Assembly: GCF_025642135.1 (NCBI RefSeq)
Contig: NZ_CP106793.1
Coordinates: 5,982,001-6,046,000, forward strand
Length of the DNA stretch: 64,000 nt
Direction of reading: 5' to 3'
Origin: Streptomyces cynarae
Lineage (GTDB): Bacteria; Actinomycetota; Actinomycetes; Streptomycetales; Streptomycetaceae
Shown here one piece after another: positions 54,672-63,373 of this stretch. Position 1 is the first letter of the stretch, and every line of letters starts with the position of its first letter. A program made the translations under genes and the position numbers. The notes under the pieces were generated by a model. The model saw nothing but the letters and a program-made list of their open reading frames with translations. It searched no databases and had not been told where the DNA came from.

Positions 54672-56398
54672 GCCACGACCTCCTCGGCATCGGCGGTGTC
54701 GGTGTCCCGCGCCACCAGCGCCCGGTAGCCCGGCTCCGCCTCGAGCAGCCGTCGGTGGCTCCCGGTGGCCGCGACCTTGCCGTCGACCAGGTAGTGGACG
54801 GTGTCCGCGCGGTCCAGGACCAGCGGGGAGGTGGTGGTCACCACGGTCGTACGGCCCTCGCGCGCCTCCCGCAGCCGTTCCGCGACCGCCGCCTCGGTGT
54901 GCGCGTCCAGCGCCGAGGTGGGCTCGACGGCCAGCAGCACCTCGGGGTCGGCGAGCAGCGCCCGCACGAGCCGGACGCGCTGCCGCTGGCCGCCGGACAG
55001 GTTGCGTCCCTGCGCGTCGATCGCCGAGCCGAGCCCGTCCGGCAGGCCCTGGACGATGTCGTCGGCGACAGCGGCGTGCACGGCCCGGCCGATCGCCGCG
55101 TCATCGACGTCCTCCGCCTCCCGGGCGCCCGCGACCAGCTCGCGCAGCGCCCCGGCGAACAGGTCGGCCTCGTTGTCGGCGACCAGGATCCGCTCCCGCA
55201 CCTGTGACAGCGGGATGTCGTCCAGGCGCACTCCGCCCCAGGTCGCCTCCGACGGGACGTACCGGCCCAGACGGTCGACGACCGCTGCGGTGTCCGCGGG
55301 CCGCGCCCCGGCCAGGGCGGTCAGCCGCCCCGGCGGCACCCGCACCCCGGACTCCGGGTCGTGCAGCACCGACGGCTCCGGGGGAGCGTCGCACGTGCCG
55401 TCGTCCGGCTCCGGCTCCATCCGCAGCAGCCGTACGACGCGCCGGGCGGCCACCACGCCCCGGCCGACCTGGTAACCCCAGTCGATCAAGGCCGCCACCG
55501 GGCGCACGATCACGGCGACATACCCGTACACCGCCACCAGCTCACCCACGGTGATGTCCCCCCGGGCGGCCAGCCGCGCCGCGAGCCAGGTCACGACGGC
55601 GAGGAACAGCGTCGGCAGCCCCACCCCGAGCGCCTGCATCCAGCTGGTCACCGACCCGACCCGGTATCCCTGCTCCCGCAGCCGCTGGGAGTCCCGACGG
55701 AAGGCGTCCGCGAACAGCCCCTTGCCGCCGAGGCCGTTGAGGACCCGCAGCCCGCCCGCGAGGTCGCCGATCCGGGCGGTGAGCACCCCCTGCCGCTCCC
55801 GGTACTCCGCCTCCGTGTCCTGCAGGCGCCGCATCAACGGTCCCACGATCAGGGCGATCACCGGCACGCCGAGCACGACCACCGCGGCGAGTTGCACGGA
55901 GACCGACAGCAACAGCCCTGCGACCACCAGATAGGCGACGACCGCGCCGACGCCGGGGCCCACGACGGTCAGGGCGCCGGCGATCGTCTGCACGTCGCTC
56001 ACACCGATGGTGACCACCTCACCGGCCCCGGCCCGCCGCGGCAGCGCGGCCCCCAGCCGGACCGCGTGCCCCACGACCACCTTCACCGTGCGGAAGTTGG
56101 CGTCCATCCGCACCCGGGTCATCACCCGATGCCGCATGATGCTCAGCCACGCGTTGAACGCGCCCACCGCGAACAGCGCCGTGGACCATCCGGCGAGGGC
56201 GCCCATGTCACCCCGGCGAAGACCCTCGTCGACCGCACGGGCCATCAGGTACGGCGTCGCCGCCATCAGCACCATCCAGACGCTGCCGAGCAGCGCCCCA
56301 GCGACGGACCGCCCCGGCTGCCGGGTCACCAGCCACCACAGATACCGCCAGCCGTCACGACAGTCGGGCTTCCCGGGATCCTCGTACGCGTCGATCAT
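54668..56398 (-). CDS. ABC exporter half-transporter lacking Walker A, intact signature
   Basis: Encodes 576 residues from ATG 56398 behind GGAGACGGGGCGG. Six-helix membrane domain (about 15-310), then an ATPase domain in which the P-loop position reads LTALAGARPADTAAV, with no GxxGxGKS/T, and Walker B reads LLAVEPTSALD, without the usual Asp. The signature NLSGGQRQRVRL is perfect. It therefore cannot hydrolyse ATP itself but can complete the active site of the product of the overlapping downstream gene. Confidence 0.9.
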   Translation of the reverse strand: MIDAYEDPGKPDCRDGWRYLWWLVTRQPGRSVAGALLGSVWMVLMAATPYLMARAVDEGLRRGDMGALAGWSTALFAVGAFNAWLSIMRHRVMTRVRMDANFRTVKVVVGHAVRLGAALPRRAGAGEVVTIGVSDVQTIAGALTVVGPGVGAVVAYLVVAGLLLSVSVQLAAVVVLGVPVIALIVGPLMRRLQDTEAEYRERQGVLTARIGDLAGGLRVLNGLGGKGLFADAFRRDSQRLREQGYRVGSVTSWMQALGVGLPTLFLAVVTWLAARLAARGDITVGELVAVYGYVAVIVRPVAALIDWGYQVGRGVVAARRVVRLLRMEPEPDDGTCDAPPEPSVLHDPESGVRVPPGRLTALAGARPADTAAVVDRLGRYVPSEATWGGVRLDDIPLSQVRERILVADNEADLFAGALRELVAGAREAEDVDDAAIGRAVHAAVADDIVQGLPDGLGSAIDAQGRNLSGGQRQRVRLVRALLADPEVLLAVEPTSALDAHTEAAVAERLREAREGRTTVVTTTSPLVLDRADTVHYLVDGKVAATGSHRRLLEAEPGYRALVARDTDTADAEEVVA

Positions 56399-56445
56399 CC
56401 GCCCCGTCTCCCCGTCTCCCCGTTCTTCCTGTTCTCCCGTTCCGC

Positions 56446-58314
56446 TCACGCCAGGCTGTCCCGCCAGGCCCGGTGCAGATCCGCGAACCGTCCCGTCCCC
56501 GAGATCAGTTCCGCCGGGCTGCCGTCCTCCACGATGCGGCCGCCCTCCATCACGAGCACCCGGTCGGCGATCTCCACCGTCGACAGCCGGTGCGCGATCA
56601 CCACGGCCGTACGGCCCCGCAGCACCGTCTCCATCGCCCGCTGCACGGCCCGTTCGCCGGGGACGTCCAGGGAACTGGTCGCCTCGTCGAGGATCAGCAC
56701 CGCAGGGTCGGCGAGCAACGCCCGGGCGAACGCGACGAGTTGCCGCTGCCCGGCCGAGATCCGGCCGCCGCGTTTGCGGACGTCGGTGTCGTAGCCCTCC
56801 GGCAGCGCGGTGATGAAGTCGTGCGCGCCGATCGCCTTCGCCGCCCGCTCCATCTCCTCGCGGGTCGCGTCCGGGCGGCCGATCGCGATGTTCTCGGCGA
56901 CCGTCCCGGAGAACAGGAACGCCTCCTGGGTCACCATGACCACTCCGCGCCTGAGGTCGGGCAGCGCGAGGTCGCGCAGGTCCACGCCGTCCAGCAGGAC
57001 GCGGCCGTCGGTGGGGTCGTAGAAACGGGCCAGCAGCTTGGCGAGCGTCGACTTGCCCGCGCCGGTCGCGCCGACCACCGCCACCGTCTGCCCGGCCGGC
57101 AGGGTGAGCGAGAAGCGCGGCAGCACCTCGCCGCCCGTGCGGTACGCGAAGCGGACCTCCTCGAAGACCACCTCGCGGCCCGGCTGGTCGCCTTTCGGCG
57201 GCGGGAGCTCGCCGGGGTGGGCCGGCTCCGGCACGGACGGCGTCTGCGCCAGCAGCCCCGCGATCTTCTCCAGCGAGGCCGCGGCCGACTGGTAGGAGTT
57301 CAGGAACATGCCGAGCCGGTCGATGGGGTCGTACAGTCGCCGCAGATACAGCACCGCCGCCGCCAGGACACCCAGCGCGAGGGAGCCCTCCGCCACCCGG
57401 TACGCGCCCCACAGCACGATTCCGGCCACCGTCGAGTTGGCGATCAGCCGGGAGCCGGTGACATAGCGGGCCATCTCCAGCAGGGCGTCGCCGTTGGTCC
57501 GCTCGTGCCGCCGGTTCAGGACGCGGAAGTCGGCGTCGTTGGCCTCCTCCCGGCGGAACGCGCGCACCGGGCGGATGCCGTTCATGGTCTCCGCGAACTT
57601 CACGATCACCGCGGCGATCGCGGTCGAGCGCCTGCGGAAGACCCGTCCCGCCCGGCGCCGGTAGAGCCGCACCAGCCCGTACAGCGGCACCAGGGAGGCC
57701 ACCGCTACCGCGCCGAGGCCCAGGTCGAGCCAGAGCAGCATCGCCGAGATGAAGACGAACGACAGGATGACGGTGACCAGTTCCTGAAGGCCTTCGCTGA
57801 GCAGTTCGCGCAGCGACTCGACGTCCGTCGTGGACCGCGAGATCAGCCGGCCCGAGGTGTAGCGCTCGTGGAAGTCGATGCTCAGCGCCTGCGCGTGGCG
57901 GAAGATGCGGCCGCGCAGATCGAGCAGCACATCCTGGTTGACGCGGGCGGAGGCGATCGTGAACGCGTACTGCAGGACGCCGGAGGCCGCGGCGGACAGC
58001 AGGTAGCCGACCGCCACCGCGATCAGCGGGCCGTGGTCGCCGTGCCGCAACGCCGGTACGGCGCGGTCGATGGCGTACGCCACCAGCAGCGGGCCCACCT
58101 GCACCGCCGCTTGCTGGAGCAGCAGCAGGACGCAGGTCAGGGCCGTTCGGGCCTTGAGCGGGGCGAGCAGCGAGCGCAGCAGCGCGGCGGTGGCTCCCGG
58201 GGGTGTGGGGAGGGCGTCGCGGTCGAAGGGGTCGTCGGAGGCGGCGGGGTCCGGGGCGGGTCCCTTCCGGTCCTGTTCCTCGTCGTTCGGCGCGGTCGTC
58301 GTGGGCGCCGTCAT
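56446..58314 (-). CDS. ABC exporter half-transporter, catalytic subunit of the second pair
   Basis: Encodes 622 residues. N-terminal charged tail (about 1-40), six-helix membrane domain (about 50-340) and ATPase domain (about 370-600) with Walker A GATGAGKS and Walker B LILDEATSSLD complete with catalytic Glu. The signature is RISAGQRQ, with Ala in place of the second Ser/Gly position of LSGGQ. ATG 58314 overlaps the stop of the upstream half-transporter. Together they match heterodimeric multidrug exporters of the LmrCD/BmrCD kind. Confidence 0.92.
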   Translation of the reverse strand: MTAPTTTAPNDEEQDRKGPAPDPAASDDPFDRDALPTPPGATAALLRSLLAPLKARTALTCVLLLLQQAAVQVGPLLVAYAIDRAVPALRHGDHGPLIAVAVGYLLSAAASGVLQYAFTIASARVNQDVLLDLRGRIFRHAQALSIDFHERYTSGRLISRSTTDVESLRELLSEGLQELVTVILSFVFISAMLLWLDLGLGAVAVASLVPLYGLVRLYRRRAGRVFRRRSTAIAAVIVKFAETMNGIRPVRAFRREEANDADFRVLNRRHERTNGDALLEMARYVTGSRLIANSTVAGIVLWGAYRVAEGSLALGVLAAAVLYLRRLYDPIDRLGMFLNSYQSAAASLEKIAGLLAQTPSVPEPAHPGELPPPKGDQPGREVVFEEVRFAYRTGGEVLPRFSLTLPAGQTVAVVGATGAGKSTLAKLLARFYDPTDGRVLLDGVDLRDLALPDLRRGVVMVTQEAFLFSGTVAENIAIGRPDATREEMERAAKAIGAHDFITALPEGYDTDVRKRGGRISAGQRQLVAFARALLADPAVLILDEATSSLDVPGERAVQRAMETVLRGRTAVVIAHRLSTVEIADRVLVMEGGRIVEDGSPAELISGTGRFADLHRAWRDSLA

Positions 58315-60167
58315 AGGACCTCCTCGCTGTCCTGGGAGTGTGCGGGGTCTCCGGACATCAGATGGGCGTACTCGGCGTTGCCGCGCAGCAGTTCCTGGTG
58401 GGTGCCGACGGCGGCGATACGGCCGCCGGAGAGCAGGGCGACGCGGTCGGCGAGCAGGACGGTGGACGGGCGGTGCGCGACGACCAGGGCGGTCGTGCCG
58501 TCGAGCACGCGGCGCAGGGCGGCCTCGACCGCGGCCTCGGTGTGCACGTCGAGGGCGGAGAGGGGGTCGTCCAGGACGAGGAAGCGGGGGCTGCCGACGA
58601 CGGCGCGGGCGAGCGCGAGGCGCTGCCGCTGACCTCCGGAGAGGCTGAGGCCCTGCTCACCGACCTGGGTGCGGGTGCCCTGGGGGAGGGCGTGGGCGAA
58701 GTCGGCCTGAGCGACGGCGAGGGCGCGCTCCAGTTCCTTCTCGCCTGCGGTGTCGGGGGCGCCCATGAGGACGTTGGCGGCGACGGTGGCGGAGAAGAGG
58801 GTGGGTTCCTCGAAGGCGACGGCCACCTTGGAGCGGAGCTCTTCCCGGGACATGGCGGTGATGTCGACTCCGTCGAGGGTGATGCGTCCCGAGGTCACCT
58901 CGTGCAGGCGGGGGATGAGCGCGGTGAGGGTGGTCTTGCCACTGCCGGTGGCGCCCACCAGGGCCATGGTCTCGCCGGGACGGATGTGGAGGTCGATGCC
59001 GTCGAGGATCGGCTGGGAGGCGGTCGGTGCGTCGGGGTAGCGGAAGGAAACGTTGTCGAACCGCAGGCCGTCGGGTTGCTCGGTGCCGGTGCCGGTGCCG
59101 GTGCCGGTGCCGGTGCCGGTGCCGGTGCGGGTGCGGGCCGGGGGTTCGTCCCGCAACTCGGCGGTACGCGGCGCCTCCGGCTCCTCGTCCATGACTTCGA
59201 AGTACCGCTCCGTGGCCGTCGCCGCCTCCTGGCTCATCGCCAGCAGGAAGCCGATGGACTCCACCGGCCACCGCAGCGCGAGAGCCGTGGAGAGAAAGGC
59301 CACCAGCGTTCCCGCCGACAGCCCGCCGTCCGCGACCTGCACCGATCCGACGACCAGCGCCGCCCCGAGGGCGACCTCCGGCAGCGTCACGATGACCGCC
59401 CAGATCGCCGCCAGCAGCCGCGCCTTGGCCAGCTCGGTCCCGCGCAGCGTCCGCGACAGCTCCCGGAACGCCCGGGCCTGGCTGCGGTGCCGCCCGAACC
59501 CCTTGATGATGCGGATGCCGAGCACGCTCTCCTCGACCACGGTCGTCAGGTCGCCCACCTGGTCCTGCGCCCGCCGCGCCACCAGCGCGTACCGCCGCTC
59601 GAACACCCAGCACATCACGACGACCGGGATGCCGGGCCCCAGGACGACCAGTCCCAGGGTGAAGTCCTGGAGCAGCATGATGACCACACCCACCAGGATC
59701 GTCACGGCGTTCACCAGCAGGAACGTGAGCGGAAACGCCAGGAACTGACGCAGCAGCATCAGATCCGTCGTGCCCCGGGACAGCAACTGCCCGGACGCCC
59801 ACCGGTCGTGGAAGGCGACCGGGAGCCGCTGCAGATGCCGGAACAGATCCGCCCGCATCTCCGCCTCGACGCGTGACAGCGGCCGCGCCACCAGCCACCG
59901 CCGCACACCGAACAGCCCGGCCTCGGCGATCCCGAGCAGCAGCAGGTACAGCGCGCCGAGCCACACCCCCGCCGGGTCCCGGTCGGTGACCGGGCTGTCC
60001 ACCATCCACTTCAGGACGAGCGGGATCACGAGCCCCACGCAGGAGGCGACGACCGCGACGAACGCCGCCGTGAACAGCCGCAGCCGCACCGGGCGCACAT
60101 ACGGCCACAGGCGCAGCAGGGTGCGGACGGCGGAACGGTCGCTGGTGGTTGCACGTGTCGTCGGCAT
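58311..60167 (-). CDS. ABC exporter half-transporter with Asp in place of catalytic Glu
   Basis: Encodes 618 residues from ATG 60167 (MPTTRATTSD); an upstream in-frame ATG would add 38 residues that read through the intergenic promoter. Membrane domain about 20-320, linker with a (Thr-Gly)n run, ATPase domain about 375-600 with Walker A GATGSGKTT, perfect signature LSLSGGQRQRL, but Walker B FLVLDDPLSALD with Asp instead of the catalytic Glu, as in the regulatory halves of heterodimeric exporters. Active site expected to be formed by its signature and the Walker motifs of the next gene's product. Confidence 0.92.
   Translation of the reverse strand: MPTTRATTSDRSAVRTLLRLWPYVRPVRLRLFTAAFVAVVASCVGLVIPLVLKWMVDSPVTDRDPAGVWLGALYLLLLGIAEAGLFGVRRWLVARPLSRVEAEMRADLFRHLQRLPVAFHDRWASGQLLSRGTTDLMLLRQFLAFPLTFLLVNAVTILVGVVIMLLQDFTLGLVVLGPGIPVVVMCWVFERRYALVARRAQDQVGDLTTVVEESVLGIRIIKGFGRHRSQARAFRELSRTLRGTELAKARLLAAIWAVIVTLPEVALGAALVVGSVQVADGGLSAGTLVAFLSTALALRWPVESIGFLLAMSQEAATATERYFEVMDEEPEAPRTAELRDEPPARTRTGTGTGTGTGTGTGTEQPDGLRFDNVSFRYPDAPTASQPILDGIDLHIRPGETMALVGATGSGKTTLTALIPRLHEVTSGRITLDGVDITAMSREELRSKVAVAFEEPTLFSATVAANVLMGAPDTAGEKELERALAVAQADFAHALPQGTRTQVGEQGLSLSGGQRQRLALARAVVGSPRFLVLDDPLSALDVHTEAAVEAALRRVLDGTTALVVAHRPSTVLLADRVALLSGGRIAAVGTHQELLRGNAEYAHLMSGDPAHSQDSEEVL
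59082..59135. repeat. GGTGCC hexanucleotide microsatellite in an ABC transporter linker
   Basis: Seven perfect GGTGCC units (59082-59123) and two GGTGCG units (59124-59135). On the coding strand they encode alternating Gly-Thr/Arg-Thr in the linker between membrane and ATPase domains. Loss or gain of a unit keeps the frame. Confidence 0.9.
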
Positions 60168-60239
60168 CGGTGCGAGCCTACGGATCGGCACTGACACTGC
60201 CCACCGAGTTTCGGCCCGGCCGAGGTCCACCGCTGGTCC

Positions 60240-60290
60240 TACGACCTGGGTGTTCGAGCGGCCGTACGACCTGGCGGTCACGCGGTCGTA
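60240..60290. promoter_or_regulatory. TACGACC repeats in the gap between divergent ABC operons
   Basis: TACGACCTGG occurs at 60240-60249 and 60265-60274, 25 bp apart, and the inverse GGTCGTA is at 60284-60290, making an inverted repeat TACGACC-N12-GGTCGTA with the second copy. Located between the half-transporter start (60167) and the DrrA-like start (60374), it may control either side. Confidence 0.5.
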
Positions 60291-60373
60291 TCACCCCGTC
60301 AGCCGATCGGTTGATGCTCCTTCGAGCGGGTCGGCCGATGTGCCGGACCCGGTCCGCCCGGGACCCTCGATGC

Positions 60374-61315
60374 ATGACCAGCATGACCAGCATGACCCGG
60401 ACGACCGGGCAACCCGTCATCGAAGTCGACGCTCTGCGCAAGTCCTACGGCGGCAGGGCCGTCGTCGACGGTGTCTCCTTCGCCGTCGAGGAGGGCGAGA
60501 TCTTCGGGATCCTCGGCCCGAACGGCGCCGGCAAGACCACCACCGTCGAGTGCGTCGAGGGCCTGAGGGTCCCGGACGCGGGCCGCGTCCGGGTCACCGG
60601 CCTGGACCCCGTCGCCGACCACGAGCGGGTCTCCCGGGTGCTCGGTGCCCAGCTCCAGCAGAGCGAGTTGCAGCCCAAGCTCACCGTTCGCGAGGCGCTC
60701 GAACTGTACGCCTCCTTCCATCCGAGCCCGGCCGACTGGCGCCCCCTCGCCGAACGCCTCGGCCTGACCCAGAAGCTGACCACCCGGTTCGCCAGGCTTT
60801 CCGGCGGGCAGAAACAACGCCTGTTCATCGCGCTGGCGCTGATCGGCAACCCCCGGGTCGTCGTCCTGGACGAGCTGACCACCGGGCTCGACCCGCGCGC
60901 CCGCCGTGACACCTGGGAGCTGATCGAGGACGTCCGTGCGGGCGGCGTCACCGTCCTCCTGGTCACCCACTTCATGGAGGAGGCCCAGCGGCTGTGCGAC
61001 CGGATCGCCGTCATCGACAAGGGAAGGGTGGCCGCCCTGGACACGCCGGCCGGTCTCATCCAGCGCTCGGCGAGCGCGACCGTCATCAGCTTCACGCCGT
61101 CCGCCGCGCTGGACGACGCTGAGCTGAACGCCCTGCCCGCGCTCGCCTCCGTCGCGCACAAGGACGGCCGGATCACGTTGTCCGGCACCGACGAGACCGT
61201 CAACGCCGTCATCACCCTCCTCGCCCGCCACCACATCACCGCCCATCAGCTCCGAGTCATGGACGCCACCCTCGACGACGCGTTCCTGGACCTGACGAAG
61301 GAGACCGCGGCATGA
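60374..61315 (+). CDS. ABC-2 type exporter ATP-binding protein (DrrA-like)
   Basis: Encodes 313 residues. Start ATG 60374 is the first of three ATGs in MTSMTSMTR; a GGGA upstream is the only weak site. Walker A GPNGAGKTT, signature ARLSGGQKQRL, Walker B VVVLDELTTGLD (Glu present), and the H-loop LLVTHFMEEA are intact. The C-terminal ~90 residues (ASATVISFTPS on) are the regulatory extension common in DrrA-type proteins. Its stop overlaps the permease start (ATGA). Likely drug or lipid export, with the two-component genes downstream as possible regulators. Confidence 0.92.
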   Translation: MTSMTSMTRTTGQPVIEVDALRKSYGGRAVVDGVSFAVEEGEIFGILGPNGAGKTTTVECVEGLRVPDAGRVRVTGLDPVADHERVSRVLGAQLQQSELQPKLTVREALELYASFHPSPADWRPLAERLGLTQKLTTRFARLSGGQKQRLFIALALIGNPRVVVLDELTTGLDPRARRDTWELIEDVRAGGVTVLLVTHFMEEAQRLCDRIAVIDKGRVAALDTPAGLIQRSASATVISFTPSAALDDAELNALPALASVAHKDGRITLSGTDETVNAVITLLARHHITAHQLRVMDATLDDAFLDLTKETAA

Positions 61316-62046
61316 ACACCGCCGTCCTGCGCACCGAGTTCCGTCTCTTCCGCCGTGAACCCGGCGCCGTGTTCTGGATCGCCCTGTTCCCGACCCTGCT
61401 CCTGGTGATACTCGGCTCGATCCCGTCGTTCCGGGAGGCCGACAAGTCCCTGGGCGGGCTGCGTCCGGTCGACGCCTACGTGCCCATCGCCGTGCTGATC
61501 GCCCTGATCATGTCCGGGGTTCAGGCGCTGCCCCAGGCCCTGACCGGCCACCGGGAGCGGGGCATCCTGCGCCGGATGCGGCTCACCCCCGTGCGGCCCT
61601 CCGCCCTGCTGTCGGCGCAGATGGTCGTGCAGGGCACGGTGGCGCTGGCATCGGCGCTGCTCGCGCTCGCCGTCGGCCGCCTCGCCTTCGACGTGACGCT
61701 GCCCAGGCAGACGGCCGGCTATCTGCTGGCCCTGCTGCTCGCGACCGCGGCGGCCCTCGCTCTCGGCTCCGTCGTCTCGGCGCTGTCCCGGACCACGAAG
61801 ATCGCGGGTGCGGTCGGAACGGCGGTGTTCTTCCCGATGATGTTCTGCGCGGGCGTGTGGCTGCCGGTGCAGGCCATGCCGGACCTGCTCCGGAGGATCG
61901 TCGGCTGCACGCCCTTCGGAGCGGCGGCGCAGGCCCTCAACCAGGCGGCGGCCGGGCATTGGCCGGGCTGGAGCCACCTCGGGGTGCCGGCGGTGTGGAT
62001 CCTGCTGCTGACGGGTGCCGCAAGCCGCTGGTTCCGCTGGGAGTAG
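61312..62046 (+). CDS. ABC-2 type exporter permease (DrrB-like)
   Basis: Encodes 244 residues with about six membrane segments (at about 21-36, 55-70, 100-125, 135-155, 165-185 and 220-238). The segment FFPMMFCAGVWLPVQAMPDLL before the last helix is typical of ABC-2 permeases. ATG 61312 overlaps the ATPase gene by 4 bp and no other permease is near, so two copies probably pair with two ATPase subunits. Confidence 0.9.
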   Translation: MNTAVLRTEFRLFRREPGAVFWIALFPTLLLVILGSIPSFREADKSLGGLRPVDAYVPIAVLIALIMSGVQALPQALTGHRERGILRRMRLTPVRPSALLSAQMVVQGTVALASALLALAVGRLAFDVTLPRQTAGYLLALLLATAAALALGSVVSALSRTTKIAGAVGTAVFFPMMFCAGVWLPVQAMPDLLRRIVGCTPFGAAAQALNQAAAGHWPGWSHLGVPAVWILLLTGAASRWFRWE

Positions 62047-62071
62047 GAGCGGGGCCGTGCAGACTGGGGAC

Positions 62072-63373
62072 ATGACCGGGGCGGACACGCAGATCGAACG
62101 GCGCTGGGAGCAACTGCACACCTGGGGGCCGTACGGGCTGCTCGGCATCGGCTTCGTCCCCGCACTCGCGACCGCCGACCCGCACGCCGGCCCGGCCAAG
62201 TGGTACACCGCCTGGGCCCTGCTCGGTGCCGCGGTCGCGCTCCAGCTGTGGTGGCACAGCACCCGTCCCAGCGGGCCCGACCGGCGCCGGACGCCGTCCC
62301 GGGCCGGGACGGCGTACTACATCGTCCGCTGGGCCCTCGCCTTCGCCCTCACCTGGCTCAACCCGTTCTTCGCCTTCTACGCCGCCGCCGGCTACATGGA
62401 CGCCGACGAGACCCTCCCGGGCAGGTGGCAGCGGCTCGGACTGCTCGCGAGCGCGGTCACCGTGGCCGGCGCGCAGGCCGGTGGGATGCCGTTCGGCAGC
62501 GTGGTCCAGTGGATCGTCTTCGCCGCCCTCCTGGTAGCCAACTCCGGCCTGCAGATGGTGGTCGCCCATCTCACCGAGCAGGAGACACGGCGCTCCCACG
62601 AGCGCACCGAGACCATCGCCGAACTCGAGCGCACCAACGCGGCGTTGCACCAGGCCCTCGACGAGAACGCCGCCCTTCACGCCCAACTCCTCGTCCAGGC
62701 ACGGGAGGCGGGGGTCGCCGACGAGCGGCGGCGCCTCGCGGCCGAGATCCACGACACCATCGCGCAGGGCCTGACCGGCATCATCGCCCAGCTTCAGGTC
62801 GTGGCGGGCGCCCCCGACCTGGCCACCGCCCGCACGCATCTGGACCGCGCCTCGGCCCTGGCACGGCACAGTCTCGGCGAGGCCCGCCGCTCCGTGCACA
62901 ACCTGGCGCCGGTGGCGCTGGAGAACGACGGACTGCCCGAAGCGCTGAAGAAGACGGTCACCGAATGGGGTGAACGGTCGGGCGTACGGGCGGAGTTCAC
63001 GGTCGTCGGCGCCGTGGAACAGCTCCACGAGGAGGTCGCGGCCACCCTTCTGCGCATCGTCCAGGAAGCCCTGTCCAACGCCGCTCGCCACGCCCAAGCC
63101 TCCCGCGTCGGCGTCACCCTCTCCTTCCTGGGCGACGAGGTCATCCTCGACATCCGCGACGACGGCACCGGATTCGAACTCCTCGGTCTCCCCGCCCGAT
63201 CCATCCCCCACTCTCGACTTCGCTCGAGCGGGGGGACCCCCACCGGCGGCTTCGGCCTCGACGGCATGCGCGCCCGCGCCGAACGCATCGCCGGCTCCCT
63301 CACCGTGGAGACCGAGCCGGGGCAGGGCACGGCGGTGTCGGCTCGCGTACCGTTGGTGCGCCATGACCGATGA
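62072..63373 (+). CDS. NarL-type sensor histidine kinase
   Basis: Encodes 433 residues from ATG 62072; GTG 62057, with GGAG 7 bp upstream, would add five residues and is also possible. Up to five hydrophobic segments occupy residues about 18-170, then a coiled coil (about 175-215), the HisKA_3 motif AEIHDTIAQGLTGIIAQLQ with the phospho-acceptor His, and an HATPase domain (LLRIVQEALSNAARHAQA, DIRDDGTGF, GGFGLDGMRARAE). Between the DDGTGF and GGFGLDGM boxes is an insert, IPHSRLRSSGGTPT, encoded by a dispersed-type palindrome. The gene overlaps the response regulator by 11 bp. Confidence 0.92.
   Translation: MTGADTQIERRWEQLHTWGPYGLLGIGFVPALATADPHAGPAKWYTAWALLGAAVALQLWWHSTRPSGPDRRRTPSRAGTAYYIVRWALAFALTWLNPFFAFYAAAGYMDADETLPGRWQRLGLLASAVTVAGAQAGGMPFGSVVQWIVFAALLVANSGLQMVVAHLTEQETRRSHERTETIAELERTNAALHQALDENAALHAQLLVQAREAGVADERRRLAAEIHDTIAQGLTGIIAQLQVVAGAPDLATARTHLDRASALARHSLGEARRSVHNLAPVALENDGLPEALKKTVTEWGERSGVRAEFTVVGAVEQLHEEVAATLLRIVQEALSNAARHAQASRVGVTLSFLGDEVILDIRDDGTGFELLGLPARSIPHSRLRSSGGTPTGGFGLDGMRARAERIAGSLTVETEPGQGTAVSARVPLVRHDR
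63205..63243. repeat. Dispersed-type Streptomyces palindrome inside the kinase gene
   Basis: CCCCCACTCTCGA-CTTCGC-TCGAGCGGGGGGA followed by CCCCCAC. This sequence type (CTCGACTTCGCTCGAG flanked by C5 and G6) is familiar to me as a common intergenic element of Streptomyces genomes. Here it adds about 13 residues in frame to the ATPase domain. A diverged relative lies at 29196-29240. Confidence 0.6.
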
